A stretch of 64,000 nucleotides of DNA from contig NW_019775835.1 of assembly GCF_001039355.2 (NCBI RefSeq), positions 322,037 to 386,036 of the forward strand, read 5' to 3'. The notes beneath the pieces are model-generated. The model was given only the letters and a program-made list of their open reading frames with translations. It was not told the origin of the DNA and did no database searches. The stretch is from Lingula anatina (Eukaryota > Brachiopoda > Lingulata > Lingulida > Lingulidae). Below are positions 1 through 13,635 of this stretch, piece after piece (the first letter of the stretch is position 1; each line of letters begins with the position of its first letter). Made by a program: the position numbers and the translations under genes.

Positions 1-612
1 CATTTTAACTGATATGTCAATATCCAGATAAACAATTCAACAATGTGACGGCCGCACTCGACCGATGGTCAATCAGCTGTACACATCCCCCATCCCCGGC
101 CACCCTGGCCAACGCCCAAGTGATAGTACTGGGAGCCTGGGTCAAAACAGCCATGCAAGAAAACCCAGTGGCACGCATCAAAGATTGCACCAAAACGACG
201 CCATCAAGATACTTCTCCTTTGTTCGTTATTGGGAATGACGTACCAATAACCTATCTGACTGCATTTTATTATATCATTTGTCCGTGACCCACCTTATGG
301 GGATGCATGCCAGACCTCTCAACCTGTTACCTTTTCGCCTACATCTTTTACTGTGAAAGCTAAAGCCCATTGTCCATGTCAATCCGACTGTTTGACATAT
401 TTCAAAAGCAGTTTGTTCAATCAGACATAAAATTAAGAGATGCAATATACAAAAAGTCTTTTTTGTATGTCTGCCCAGGTTAGGTGGAATGATTTGTGCC
501 CAGTGACCGTCAAGCTGGGTTAAATTGGTTCGAAGATCATAGCTACTCTACGTTTGGCAGTATGAAGTTTCTCATACTGTAGTGTGGACCATTAAGATAT
601 CTCTGTTCATGC

Positions 613-616
<4 letters not shown>

Positions 617-650
<34 letters not shown>
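617..650. repeat. (AC)n microsatellite
   Basis: An uninterrupted run of 17 AC units is directly visible. Confidence 0.95.
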
Positions 651-651
<1 letters not shown>

Positions 652-1380
652 AATATAATTGCTCATAGAGCAAGCAACTTGCGAAATTGCAAATTTGATT
701 TTTTAAAACCCAAATAAATTAATAACATTAAAGAGTACACAAATGCGAATCATTTGCATTTTTTTATGTATGATACGTCATGTTTTAATGAAAATGAATG
801 CAATATCGAAGAAAAATAAATTACTCGATCTTTTCAATGTGAAAAGTTGTGAAATTAACAAATAATGAACTTTTTTAAATCATAAATTCTTAAAATTAGA
901 ACACTTCTATTGAGTGGTAGCGACATAACTGAAAAGCGGGCTACCTTATAGTTCTATTTTACTCAGAAAAACACGACAGATGCTACACAGAAATTTATAA
1001 TTAAATTAAATTAAATTAACAAGCTGTCTTGTTTGGTCGCTAGTGCTTAGTAATGGACATTGCAACACTTTTTTCAGCAGTCATGAAAGCAACTGTGTTT
1101 TGACACAGGTCTAAAAAAAACCATCCATTGTCTTAAATTACATACCTAGGGATTTCTAAACATTCGTATTGGTCATCTATCACTGTCTTTGAGGCATTCA
1201 GCCTCTTTTACAGACATTAATGATGACAAAACATCAGTTTTTTTTACACATGAACAATAGCTATGATCGTTATGAGAATCTAATTAGTTCATTCTGGGTT
1301 TAGATATAATTTTTCTACAAAAAAGTATGAAACGAAAATCTCTAAGGTTGTGGCCTCTGAGGCCGGACATTTTTCACTAC

Positions 1381-1406
1381 AAAAAAAAAAAAAAAAAAAA
1401 AAAAAA
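1381..1406. repeat. Poly-A tract
   Basis: Twenty-six consecutive A. No retroposed gene body is recognisable just upstream, so this is treated as a simple repeat rather than a retrogene tail. Confidence 0.9.
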
Positions 1407-2883
1407 TTCCCGACTGGCATCTGGTATGAAGTACTTTCGAAATTACTGAATAGTATACTGTACAATCAATGCGCATTTGTCCCTTCCTACAAAAGCATAA
1501 GAATTTCCAGGGAACTGAAACTGTCTACATAAAACTGCTCGGATAATTGCGACCGTACTTGTTTTCGCGTTCAACATATTAATTTTCACGTAATGCTTAA
1601 TAGCGTAATAACAGAAACCCAATAACTCACTAATTCCCCCTTCCCATGAATCAAAAATGGAAACATAAGGCTCATATACGTATTTATAGATCGTAATTCT
1701 ATCAATATATTTGGATATGATACATGTTATTGTACATCTTGTTGGTTAAAGAGTGAGTGTAGAAATTCCCAGGCTGTATAGAGGACTGTTGCACTGGATT
1801 TGTACGTAGTGCACATTGGGGTCTGAAAACTAAAATGTGTTAGATGAGCTTAAGAACGACAGATGCATTCCGTGTCCGTTTTCACATCGAGAAGTTTACT
1901 TCACCGATGCAACCCGCACTGGTTCTTTCAGAGAACTCCTAACACACTTCAGAGGGTTTTACTCCCTTTCACAATCACTCTGTTAGTTTGCTTTCAGCGG
2001 TTTAGTTTTTAGTCGATCAATTGGTCGAGTTGTGCGCGGAGATTCCGTTGAGGTGACTCTTCTACATAATGATCATGGTATCAAGATGTCAGTCTCTTAG
2101 AGTGGACTGGTCCAGATTGGATCAATTAGTACGCTGCTAGATATGAAAAGGATATTACATGTAGAACTTCTTCTTCAAACCATCCCCTTCCCCAACCGAT
2201 AAACAGCTAATTAATTAATTTGGGTGTGACGCACGCAAGGCCAGTCTTGTTATAAACGATGTCATTTTGAAGGAGCAGCAAAAGAATGGAATGCACGTCA
2301 CTACTACTACATATACTAAGAAGATGAAGATTTATCTTTGTACAGCAGCCTAATAATTAATACAATTTTGAAATGACCGATGTCGTTCCTGCTAGATTAA
2401 ACCAGGTCATTACGACCATTAGCAAAAGTGAATTTGTGTGTTCATAGGAAATGAAAAACATCAACATCAGGCTTCTATAATAATACATAGCAAAATTTAT
2501 TTCATCATTATATCATGTATATACAAAGCTATAGAATAACATACATTATTTTTATGTACATCTGTTTCATGGTAGAACGCTGGGCTGGCCGAGCGTCACA
2601 GCAATGGTCAACTTAAAATGACCACATATAATTCAGCGATATAGGCCTACGCACATGAAAATTCCGTTTTGAGTTTTGACCATGCAGCGTTATTTACCAG
2701 TTCGGATGGACCTGATGTTCGCCTTTCTGTCTTCGGGATACTTATCTTTTATCCTTTGCTACCTTGACTTTTTACAATACCAGACAAATAATACAAAGAA
2801 TTTAAGAGCACATAGTATCAAGACAGATTTAAATACTCATACTAGATATCATTTAAGCAAACATTATAAACATTATATTTAAT

Positions 2884-2920
<37 letters not shown>
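2884..2920. repeat. (ATA)n microsatellite
   Basis: About twelve uninterrupted ATA units. Confidence 0.9.
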
Positions 2921-4345
2921 GCAGTCAAAAATCCGGCATGAAACCAACCAATGAAATCCTTTGTTTGTTGTTTACTTGCCAGCTCTGTGCTGTCTACAAG
3001 GCTATCAAAACTATAGTGCTTAGAAGATTAGCCTTCTTATTTACAAATAAAAAGAGATCTAAACCAAAATGTTGCATAACTCGTAAATAATGGGCTACAA
3101 TATTTGAATATCATAAGTTTATAGAAAAGAAAGAAAGAAAAAAAACAAGGCCAGCTGCCCACTCGTTGGTCAACTTTGTGAAGCGGCCTAATGAAGAAAA
3201 GCTAATCAAATCTATCGTATACAGTCAATAGTGCTGGTCAAATTGAAGGCGTGGAGAGGTCATTGATCAGATACATTGCCCAGTCTACACAGCAGACGGA
3301 ACCTGGATAGGCTTTTACATTCGTCCCATATACTAACCCCAATACTCTAACTAACCCTAACCTGTACTTATCATATGGGAGCCCGGACTTCCATTCCTAT
3401 AGAGCTGCCATTTATGTCACACCGGCTTCTAAATAGCTCAAAGCCGTTACTCATAAAGGTGAAATCTGGATCGATTCTGGACCACCTTCAAGCTGGTTTG
3501 ATACATAAGTTTATAAGTTTATTTCACGTCGGTTGGTACATGTACGATGTAGGCTTACTTAACTGAAGGAAGCAAGATTCGTTCTACACATTATAGCATT
3601 TATTTTAATAGGATATTTTCAAACAATGAGCACTGGCCGATTACAATAAAAATTGGATCATACATGTATTGTGGGGCCATCCACGACATTACCACCTCCT
3701 GCGACCTCCAAATCATCTTTGATGTGTATGATTTATTTTTATTTTCTATTCGATTCACTTACATCGCAGGTTGTCAGGTAGTTGCTGTAAATGATGAAAC
3801 GGTCTTTATGGATGTTAGAAGAGGCTCAATTAAATAGATTTAGCACAGATGCAATGGCAACAGAAATCATATGACCCATCGTTTTGAACGGGCAGAAAGC
3901 AATGGCAAAAGTAAACTAATTACAATCCTGTGATTGCAGTAGATGATACCACTAATGTAATAACCAGCCAATTATCTACACGCTGACTCAAAGTCAGGCC
4001 GTGGGCTGCTAAGGATGTCGTGAAATATCTTACATCGTTTGCCTGTACGATTATTGTCTATCACCGCTCTGCGTCTGAATGGCAGTTTCTCTGTCTCGTT
4101 TCTGGTACGTTGCTGCCATATCCGTACGAGTCAGCGTGGCTGTCTGCATTGACCATAGCGGAACAGCGGCCGCCAGATCGCAGACAGTTATCTGAAGGAC
4201 GCGTATGCCGATTTTTAAGGAGTAGCCGTAAATCCTCTATCACTAATAAATGGCGGATTTGCACTATTGTCACGTAAAATGCAATATACAAGTATAAATC
4301 TCAACTATCACAACCGCAAATTTGCATCAGAACGTTCCGTATCCC

Positions 4346-5086
4346 TCAGCGACTCGTGGCGAAACTTAAAATTAACGCAAGAATAGCACAGTACGTAGAC
4401 AACACAGAACATGCACAACCCGAATCAACAGAATAGTCTTGGACGGTCGCTTTTTGTTCTACTTCAGCTAGGCATTTGCGTAAAGGCGGTTGAAATGACG
4501 TTGGTCTGTTGCTAGGTGACGACGGTTGCGCGCCGTCACTTGGACGTTGTCCTAGGTAGAGTTCGGTGCTCCGGTGGGTCGTTTCCAGCTTCAGTATTTC
4601 ATATTCCACGTACGGCACCGAAACGCCAAGTCGGGTACACCCGCCCGTGTCTTGAACATCTTGAAATGCTCCGGTCTCCCACTTTCCAGGTATCCCGCAC
4701 GAGCCCACGGGCTCGGCGTTCAGATTGTTAGCATATGTCTGCGTGTCAGGCCGAATCTTCATCACGGTGACGCTGAACTTAAACTCGCGCGCGCCCGGAA
4801 CTTTCGCCGAGGGACCCTCGTTCGTGAAAGTCCCGCTAGCTGAGAGGGTGAAAGACGGCTCAGCGCACAGGGGATCGGTGAAGTGACTGTAGAAGCCATG
4901 CCACGTGGAGTCTTCCAGGTTGAAGTGAAGGCGACGCTTGACGAAGATGGAGTTTGGACGGGTCTCACATCGCGTACTGATCCAGTCTCCATCGACCGTC
5001 CCTCTCTCCACGGATTTGACACGGAGACGGGGAGGCTCGAGCTCGTTGGTGAACTTCATTTTATCACAAAGGTGACAGCCGTAGCT
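4346..5086 (-). CDS. APCDD1: APCDD1-like gene, 3'-terminal coding exon (second domain, C-terminal hydrophobic tail)
   Basis: Last coding exon of an APCDD1-family protein; vertebrate APCDD1 is a secretory-pathway, membrane-anchored glycoprotein that binds Wnt and LRP5 and damps Wnt signalling. The acceptor on the minus strand is TTTTCCAG before AGC TAC GGC (phase 0), and the frame runs 246 codons to the stop. Family landmarks in order are GCHLCDK, GDWISTRCETRP (start of the second domain), the WHGFYSHFTDPLC segment, GTFTNEGPSAKVPGAREFKF, VEYEILKLE and the signature GQRPSDG, followed by QPPLRKC. The tail ends in a short hydrophobic segment (CAILALILSFA) and SR, matching the C-terminal anchor of the family. 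The cysteine spacing is that of the domain. It pairs in phase with the exon at 7857-8409. Recognised from domain motifs; orthology not tested by alignment. Confidence 0.88.
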   Translation of the reverse strand, partial: SYGCHLCDKMKFTNELEPPRLRVKSVERGTVDGDWISTRCETRPNSIFVKRRLHFNLEDSTWHGFYSHFTDPLCAEPSFTLSASGTFTNEGPSAKVPGAREFKFSVTVMKIRPDTQTYANNLNAEPVGSCGIPGKWETGAFQDVQDTGGCTRLGVSVPYVEYEILKLETTHRSTELYLGQRPSDGAQPSSPSNRPTSFQPPLRKCLAEVEQKATVQDYSVDSGCACSVLSTYCAILALILSFATSR

Positions 5087-5269
5087 CTGGAAAAGAGACA
5101 TAAGTTTGGTTACAGGTGTCAGATATATACATTTAACCAAAACGACCCGAAAGAACATTTGCCTTTTATCTTTTTTAAATCTGTAATTGAGCATATTTTA
5201 ATTTATACGTACTTGTAAAGGCGCCGTATATAATGGTGTATGTACACGTTCACCATATATGGTGACAAA

Positions 5270-5270
<1 letters not shown>

Positions 5271-5313
<43 letters not shown>

Positions 5314-5314
5314 A
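5271..5314. repeat. (TAAA)n microsatellite
   Basis: About eleven uninterrupted tetranucleotide units within the APCDD1-like intron. Confidence 0.95.
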
Positions 5315-7440
5315 CATTAATTGGAAATTGGGTTTTTGTTGCTTGGTTAATAAGATCATTAACCATAATATCAAATTCAGTTATGGTCGGTATAACAAGA
5401 GAGACTATGAAACAATCTACTAGCATCAAACATGTCTTTTGTCCTTATTATTGCCCATGTTGAAGAGTTTCAATATTGACAAGATGTATTTTTACCAAGT
5501 ACATGCTTTGCATCCACAAACCTGCATAATTAAGTCGATTACTGTACGTTGGCCTTATTTCAAAGATACTAGTGAATAAAATCGCGACGGCTGTTGAATT
5601 TGGCTTTTTTTTAGACAAGCAAACAGACAGTGCGTACAGAGTAGGTAGGGCGATGGTCTTCGATTACACTTCCAAGGAGACAGAAGACCTGAGGCGAAGT
5701 AAAAATAGCAAGGAGGATGCGGAGTTCTTTGTTTTTACATGTTCGAACGACATTTACATTTCTCGGTGGTAGGATTAAAACCTTGTTTGAGAGACAGAAT
5801 TAAGTGGGAAATGGACTGTCTGGAATATTATACCCCTTTTAACCGAATCTGAAAAACAATTTGCTTTTCAATTATTAGACGCGATGACCCTGAAATCTGA
5901 CCTTGTTCACCGAGCGTTCGTTAAATGACTATTAGTAATAACACACTGTCACAGAAAAGAGCAGGACGCCATGAATTTTTGATGATCAGAACCGATGACT
6001 ATAATACCCGGGTCCGCTGTTACTATATAATGGCGTATATTCTGGATTGTTATTCGCATTTTGTTTAATACAGGGGCCTGGCCACTGCTGTTGCACTTCT
6101 GGAACGGACATGGATATTTTAGCGGCTCCTAATCTCGCGGGAATGCGCTCTTCTGGTCAACGTGACAAAAAGCAAGCAATCGAACAGTAGGCTCGTGTTT
6201 CTGATTTATTTATATAGCCATTAGCCATGTCTGAAGGCACACACATATCTCTAGATGCACGTTCTTGAATTTACGCAATTAATTCCAAACAATAAAATCC
6301 TTTACATCTTCGTCTGTCTGGCGGCACTGGGTGTCCAAATATAGCTTACCCCTACTGTTCGGCGCAATAAATGTTGTATTCAAATGAAAGGCTATATTCA
6401 AAATATTAGCAGAACTTCTTAAGCTTAACTCGTTAAGCAACTGTGACGTTTATACCCTACCGCGTCTGAAGAATGCAAAAATGCACAAACGTGACCTTTT
6501 GTATTGGATAGGGGATTGGACAGTTTGATCTGGTAATTTATCCACTCGTTTTTTTAAATATCATTTTACTGACACTTGGATTTGTTTGTATTTTATTTTA
6601 AGAAAAGCCGCTTATGTGGGAGTTATAACTGGTTCCTTTATTGATGATTTGTTCAGCCCAGCAACGGTTTCGCTCAAACCGCTTAGTCAAAAGCTGAATT
6701 AAGCACACCGCTTGCTCATAAAAACTGACCACAGTGGCGGCTAAATCAACGCCGTTGAAATCCCGAACACAATAAAACCATAAAAACTATACTGGTTTCC
6801 CTGTGTAAAGAAAGGCTGTATCTGGGCGGTCTGTTTTATGCACAATTTTACAAGATGCTTACAAGACCTTAGGTACACTGTACTTTTCGGATACCTTTTG
6901 GACAGGGTAGGAAACGAACACCCCTACTAACAATACACCAATCTCGGAGAAATTTCACATATCTTTTCTTTCAAGTGTATTAAAAAATAAATTCGAAATG
7001 CTTTTATACGCAAACATTAAGCATCGATACGCTAATGCTTATAAAACTACAATTCTTACTAGGCAGTGGGCTGCATGTAACGCGGAAAAAAACATCGAGT
7101 ATTTCATAGTGAGCTTTTTAAAGAGTTGATTACCACTTGAAATTCGACCCCATTAACTATATGTTCGCGTCCGCGTTACCTACGATGTTAATTGCGTTAA
7201 TGAGCCACGCTAAAAATGTTAACAGTCTCAGATTACTAATCACACATCGCTACTACAGATTTTTTTTTCTTTTCATAATGCTAAGTCCCATGAAGCAGTT
7301 TAAGTTTCAAGGAGCCTGATGCAAAAAAAATAAAGAATACTAATTTCATTTCATCGGTTACATTTAATAGAAGTCTTCGCGTCACCCCTAGTGAATGTAA
7401 TGATGTATGGTTTTTACCAGTGGAAGTTCAAAATGTGCAC

Positions 7441-7466
7441 GAGAGAGAGAGAGAGAGAGAGAGAGA
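7441..7466. repeat. (GA)n microsatellite
   Basis: Thirteen uninterrupted GA units within the APCDD1-like intron. Confidence 0.95.
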
Positions 7467-7856
7467 ATTTTGCAGTGTCTTCCACAGCGTTAGTAGAGGA
7501 GAAACGTGAGGAGAAACCAATTGACTACATGCTTTTCAAATAATTGCCATCCCTTCAAATGAAATGTTTAGTGCAGTTTGGCAGAAGTTCTGAGAAAGCA
7601 CTGATGACCTCTATTCTTAAACACATGTGCATCTGAGGTTTGTTTTTGCCAGTTTGCACTAATGATGAGACCTACTTCGTGCCCGCTGCAAATAACAGAT
7701 GACCAAAATAAATCAAGTAATACAGATATGTAATTAATTGTCTTAGATTAACATCGTCAGTTATTAAGAGTATAAGGGCCGTCTAGTATTTGTGTGAAAA
7801 ATATGAATATTGCAGTCTTGAAAACGAGGTTCTTACGTGGATAAAACAAAACTTAC

Positions 7857-8409
7857 GTCTGTCCTAACGAGCGGAGGTTGGAACCCTTTGGGTCGGTACG
7901 AGGCTCTCTGTGTTTTGTCCGTGTGGATGTCACCCAGGAACAGTTCCGTCTTCAGTCGTCGATGATGATGGCGCTGTTCAATGCGAATAAGTTGCAATTC
8001 ATGTATACTGAAGTACAAAACACTAGTACAATCTCGGTCTAGCACCACTATGCCGTCTCCGCCTTCCGAGCCGACTTCAACATAGTTGTAAATGTCGTAA
8101 GGGCTGTAGGAACGCCATCTTGATTTCACCAATTCCGGGCAGGTGCTGTTGATCATTCTTTCCAAAACCATGGTTTGCCTCTCTTCGTAAGGCGTCAGGG
8201 TCACTTGAGAGAGTTGATAATCGACTTCAGCCGCCCCTGGTATCGTCCACGAGTCCCTAATGTTTTCTAATTTCCCGCGCGAGACCACGCTGTAGAGTGG
8301 GACGGAGCATGCTGGGTCGGCGTAGAAATACTGGTGAGCGGTGTAGCGGCTATCGTTCTGAAATTTGTAACTCCGCAGAAGAAATTCTGGTCCAGGTCGC
8401 ACTTCGCAT
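7857..8409 (-). CDS. APCDD1: APCDD1-like gene, internal exon encoding the first APCDD1 domain
   Basis: Internal exon of 553 nt. On the minus strand the acceptor CTTTCAG is followed by A TGC GAA GTG CGA, so the upstream exon must end with two bases of a codon. The donor is GAC|GTAAGT, phase 0, matching the exon at 4346-5086. The translation opens with CEVRPGPEFLLRSYKF, continues through YFYADPAC and RGKLENIRDSWTIPGAAEVDYQL, and ends with HELQLIRIE, ELFLGDIHTDKTQR, YRP and QPPL. This order is the first of the two repeats in APCDD1. Potential N-glycosylation sites are NDS and NST, fitting an extracellular domain. The exon must be preceded by at least one more coding exon carrying the start of this domain (expected to include a GxW-V/I-S stretch), which I could not find. 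The GTG at 8402 is internal, not a start. Confidence 0.9.
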
Positions 8410-8573
8410 CTGAAAGATAATGATAATGATACAGGGTTAATAAATTGTATGACAAGTGTATATCAAAATTACTCGTGCATTAAAAAAGAAAAGAAATAAA
8501 TAAATGAATAAATAAATAAATTAATTAATTAATAAATAATAACAGGAAGTCAGTTTGGAGCTCGATCCAACCC

Positions 8574-8574
8574 N
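8574..8574. other. Single-N assembly gap next to a 9-bp tandem repeat
   Basis: One N interrupts the sequence. It is followed by three copies of a GGATTCGTG-type unit (8575-8600). Unlike the other gaps, the flanks are not long duplicates. Confidence 0.9.
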
Positions 8575-9602
8575 ATTCGTGGGATTCGTGGGATTCGTGG
8601 TCTGTGTGAAATAGGGGCATAACACAGCGGTGACCGGAGACATTTGGCCCGTCTTGTCAGTGCGCTGTAACGGGGAAACATACTACTGCATGTGTTTTCT
8701 GTGTTTTGAGTATGTGACGAGTTCTAAATGCGAACAAAAACAAGGGAAAACTTCGTTTAGCTGAATATTCTGTGATTACCAGAAAATTGATGCCGTATCC
8801 AGGTGTTTTCCTTCAAAGCAAAGCAGAAAATATTGCAACCCACCAAAAATGAAAACAAAAATTTTATCTTCGAAGAACATTGTGAATTAAAAAGCAAATG
8901 ATCTTGAATACCGATGGCAAGCACAGTTTCCAGAATTCAAAATTGCTATATACGCCCTTTTGGTGAGTAAAATAGAATTTATAATATTTCTATCAGTTGT
9001 TTACAATTAATTGTGTAATACGAATCTCATACGAAAAGTTGTCATCCCTGTTCTCTGGACCTCGGGGCAAGACGACACCCAAATGTCACCTGGCAGGCCT
9101 GTCGCATCACACTGAGGGTGGTTGACAGCGACTCGTCATCTTATACATTTGCCCACCCTTAGCCTGTCTGGAAACCTTACCCATTGTATCTAGTTATATC
9201 AAGACTAGTGTTCTATTCATATTTAACACATGACTGGCTGACGTGAAAAAATGGATGACTCTGAATTTTTTATGTCCTTTTTTTATCTTAGACGGACAAT
9301 TGGTCCATAGAAGACTTTCTTATAATCTTATATCTTGTGTTTACAGTTAACGGGATTTTGAAAAAAAGTGCAGATGAAAAGCTGCTTAATGGTGATCCCA
9401 GACAGTTTATAAAGGTAGGCCTGTCTTCTGTCGTTGCGTATAAATTCATAATATTAAACGGGTAGTTCATTGGGAATTTTTTAGCTTAAATCTCTTTCTT
9501 TTCAAATAATTTGCGCTAAGTCTTCCAAATGTTAAGTAGTGACATCCTTACTGTTTATCAAATATTGCCTTTCAATGCGACACTATTGGCGCATAGGACA
9601 AA

Positions 9603-9604
<2 letters not shown>

Positions 9605-9639
<35 letters not shown>
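9605..9639. repeat. (GT)n microsatellite
   Basis: Uninterrupted run of about 17 GT units. Confidence 0.95.
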
Positions 9640-9641
<2 letters not shown>

Positions 9642-11725
9642 GAAAAAAATAGCGATGGGGTTGGGCCTCTTAACCCTCCGCGCTAAACACCTACCCATAC
9701 GACCCCGACCCCTCCGGCACCCTCAGACTACACAGGACAATACTGGATGACATAGCCCTACAGAACCACATAGTCATATCGAGGGCAAACCAGTCCCCCG
9801 AAACAATACACTCTTATAGGGCATTACGGGCCAATACAGTCTCACAAGGAAAGATACAGTCCTACAAGACAGTCGTCCAATATGGGACAACATGGTCCTA
9901 TAGGACAAAACAATTCAATACAACACAATGCAGCACAAAAAGGGCAACACAGAAGAAACAATAAGTGCAAAAAACCCTATCATCTGCACATAATCATGGT
10001 TACAATAAAAATGAAATATAAATAATTTTAGTTTCAGTATCGTGTACCATTATGGTCATTTAGTGTCCTCTGAGAAAAATTGTCAATTAAATTCGCCATC
10101 GTCACTCACTGACTTGGAAAGTAATATACAGTGTAAGAGTTGTTCAGTTTTAAATACACGCATGGCATTCAGGATAAAAAAGTGGGAAATCGGGCTCATT
10201 ATCGCGCGTAGACTAGTAAATGAAGCGAGCTGATAGGTTCACCGGTTAAATAACCATGTACCAAGGCCGGTTCACATCACAAATCAGAACGCTTTCTGTT
10301 ACGTTCCATTCCTTTCCCCACTCCACCAGCCAGCTGCGACAAATGAACGGTCACAACGTGACCCGTGAATGAGTGAATGGATACCACACGTAGGTGGACT
10401 TCCACTGGGCTGGTTACCGTCTGATCACAACAAATTATATGTGACATCCAAAGATGCCCAACATTTCTCGTTCTGGCGTCGCCCGTGTGAACACACCCAG
10501 TGAATTCGCTGATTACCTTGACACCCCGTATCACACAAAACCCAATCGTATTCGGGGATAATGCGGTTAGAAAAAGTCCTTGGCAATTTTGTAGCATGGA
10601 ACTATTAGCGCGTGATCTCGAGGGGAGCATTAAGACTCGGCTCTCTGACGACTGTTACAGTAACACCCATTAATCACGCACTTGTTAAGCATCGATTCTG
10701 TCTCAGTATCCAGTCTCCCCCGCCCCTTGGTCTTTAACCGCGGCCCCGGAGTCCGCATTCGATAAAATCGTGGTGTTGTGAAAAGAAAAAGCTGGGCAAG
10801 CCGAGTGTCTACGAAGTGTGGGTAATGTTCGCCGGAGTGTGGACGTGTCACCTCGACTCAGCTGGCCACAGTGTCGTGCAGGAAGCCACTTCAACAAATT
10901 GCATTAGATTTTAGCGTTTTGTTTTCACCTTGTACCATGTGTGAAGCTTTAGACGCAAACTATGGTAACATTCCTCGACGGGGCATGAAGTGATTTGAGC
11001 AAAGTACCCCCTTCCGTTCCCCTTGAAAACGTAAACTTTTTTAAAGACCTATTGCTGTTGAACATACCGGAGTTAAAAGCAAAATCAACTTGTCGGAATT
11101 ATTGCGGAAGTGGACGTCATCTGTTTCATAGAAATAGGACGGTAGAAATCTGGGAAATGACAGGTACTCCTGAAGTAGTATGTCTAGGAATGTGGCTGGG
11201 AGAGAAAATTCCTTGAAAATCAGGAAATCTCAATATCAGAACATTATACACAGCTTGTGAGTGTAAGACAAGGAAAGAAAAGAGCTTTTAATCTTATGAA
11301 ATCACTGCGCTGCAATTTTTGTTTCTCACAACACAACTTGGCGCACTCAAAGAAAGGGTTTGTTCTTGGATGGCTTTGATATTCTCCTTTAAAAATTAAT
11401 TAACGTCGTTTAATTACAGAAATGATAAATCAGAATCGGCATTTTCCCCACAGCTTGTAAAAGTCAGTGTCGCAAGTCCAATACCTTTGATCTCTACAAC
11501 CTCTAATTCTTGCTGTGTTATTTCAAATCACAGTCAATTAATGCGACTTTTATATTTTCCACATCCCCGACTAAATATATCTATCATCTTGCGGTTATTG
11601 CTACTTTATAGTTATATATGATAACGACGCCAGTTTATCACCCAGGACTATAACTTCTATCGAAAATATTAGGGTGCCGTACAAAGAACTACCCTCCATG
11701 ACAGCGGTCAGTGTCGACTAGTAAG

Positions 11726-11739
11726 CACACACGCTCGCT

Positions 11740-11771
<32 letters not shown>

Positions 11772-11782
11772 CACACACACAC
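11726..11782. repeat. Imperfect (AC)n microsatellite
   Basis: AC units with interruptions (CGCTCGCT and a central AAAC), then a perfect stretch. Confidence 0.9.
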
Positions 11783-12383
11783 GCAAATAAAGAATTTTAG
11801 TGCCATGTTTATAATCCCCACTGATCTTTGGCACACAAACATACTATCAAATCACACATTTTCTTCATTAAACTCTTGGAAGAAATAGACACACATACAA
11901 TTGCATAATATGTGATATTGTACCATTATGTATCAAGGGTGATATTTAAGGAACACATGGAGGATACAGTGTGAACCAAACAGGAGGTGCAGTATTTCTG
12001 TGATTTTTCCGACTCATTTGGTACGTTTACCTTGTACGAAGGTGAATGAACCACGTCTTCATTGTACTTATCAACTTTGACATTTAAATAAAGTCGCCTT
12101 TTAAAACAAGTGTTACCATAGAGATCGGAAATTAATTTGACCAGTGTAAGTTCCACAGAGTTGCAATTGCATAACATGTTAAATTAAACAAAGCGACTCT
12201 GGCTTTCAGTCGCCATATCGCCAAACAAAACACACAATAAGTGATAATTATAAAACACAAGCTGAAACTTTTTCATACCGTTAGCTTACGGCCAACTTAA
12301 ACGTACATGTAGGCCTTTATCAGAATGATGTAAGCAGATATTGTTACTCACTGCCCACTAGCTGGTTTAGTGACCAGCATCCT

Positions 12384-12385
<2 letters not shown>

Positions 12386-12424
<39 letters not shown>
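12386..12424. repeat. (TA)n microsatellite
   Basis: About nineteen uninterrupted TA units, self-complementary and able to form a hairpin. Confidence 0.95.
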
Positions 12425-12427
<3 letters not shown>

Positions 12428-13635
12428 AGGTTGCTCGACCCTCCCCTACCCCGTCTTTATGCATGGGACTAGGGAAAATATTTCAGCTTGTGTTTTATAA
12501 TTATATCATATATGGTCCAACTACCAAGCTAATGACCATTTTTTGCTCGAAACACACAATACATTTGTTGTCCTCAAAATGTAGTTTTGGCGTGTCATAA
12601 CTGTTTTCTTCATCCACAAAGGGGTAATAATATTGTCAACGAATATAACTTTGGAACAGTCCTGAAAAATCCCAAGCGAATACCCGAGTGCTTGAGGTGG
12701 GAAACGGTTGAATGAGTCTGTCAGAGTGACTTACAACCGCCATACCTCGTAATAAACCGCTGAATCCTTTGAAAACGTCAGAAGAATCTCATTTACGTTT
12801 CTTATTGACAGAGTCGTCATCCTAAATTACGTGTCTGTGGTAGTAATCAAACGGTCGAATGCTCTGGTTACGCAAAATATTTTATTGGAGATGAATGAGG
12901 TGACTGGTTATGACTGAAAATCGTTACGGACGGTCGCATGGCTTATCCCTTATCTGCCTTGGAGTAGAATCGGAGATTGGGAAAACGTGGTGATATAATT
13001 CAGATGGCTTATACGTATATGAGTCACGGTTATTGTCCTTTCGTCGGACTTATGAACTTATTGTGGGACCTTGTACACTCCTCTCCTCTCCACTTTCTCC
13101 TTTTTCTCTTTCATTCTCTCTTGCACAAATCGCATCTCAGCACCACCAACAAAATAATCTACAGAGTACATTTTCAGAATATTCTGGGCCTCCTTCTATC
13201 GGGCAGTATTACGCGTGAATGTTACTGGCAGGTTTAACATGGAATGCAACGCGTTTTTAATAGACCCGTGCAATCGTCCTTGTCGATCACACTCGTTATC
13301 GAGGACATTTTTACTTTCACCTTAAAGCATAAGGTCGCATGCAGAATACATCTGAAAATGTGTAGACACCGTTTCCTTTCCCGTGGCCCAAGACACAATC
13401 CATTCAGTCCTCACTGGTTTTTTCAAAAGGGAACTACTTTCGAATCAAGCGTGTATTATTTCCCCCCTGTCACTAGTTGGATGAAAGATTTCAAACGGAG
13501 AGCGTAACATTGACGTTTTTTTGTAAAATTCTTCTCATAACGCTAGACTGGTTAACTCTCTTGATGTTCGTGCCCGTTCTTTTCATTCCACACTTTCCAC
13601 CGAAACGACTTTATGCTAATGGTGCTAGATTACAC

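Larger units (their letters stand above)
1..4345. other. Intergenic region 3' of the APCDD1-like gene
   Basis: No reading frame here resembles a known protein; the open frames are short and of random composition. It contains an AC microsatellite (617-650), a 26-base poly-A (1381-1406) and an ATA repeat (about 2884-2920). On the minus strand AATAAA hexamers occur near 3600 and 3730, the right side for polyadenylation of the APCDD1-like transcript, but they are not distinguishable from chance in such AT-rich DNA. A slightly GC-richer patch at 4020-4260 holds overlapping short open frames on both strands without recognisable content. Confidence 0.6.
5087..7856 (-). other. Phase-0 intron of the APCDD1-like gene
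   Basis: Bounded by a GTAAGT donor on the 7857 side and a TTTTCCAG acceptor on the 5086 side (minus strand). The reading frame is preserved across it. Inside are an AAAT tetranucleotide repeat (5271-5314) and a GA repeat (7441-7466). No additional exon is recognised. Confidence 0.8.

Noticed and set aside
1350-1532. Open frame through the poly-A tract with a poly-Lys run
   Set aside because: Created by the homopolymer; no other coding signal.
3341-3362. CTAACCCTAACC-like telomere motif (also GGTTAGGGTTAG near 57847)
   Set aside because: Only one or two units; too short to be an interstitial telomeric array.
4516-5218. Plus-strand and alternative-frame open frames over the APCDD1-like exon
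   Set aside because: Shadows of the minus-strand coding exon.
9040-9140. Minus-strand stretch reading LPGDIWVSSCPEV, considered as the missing APCDD1 exon
   Set aside because: There is no splice donor at the required position, the codon phase does not match the exon at 8409, and the similarity is only a few residues.
11484-11492. CCTTTGATC, a TCF/LEF consensus, attractive because APCDD1 is a Wnt target in vertebrates
   Set aside because: CTTTGA-type matches occur in the window at about the rate expected by chance.
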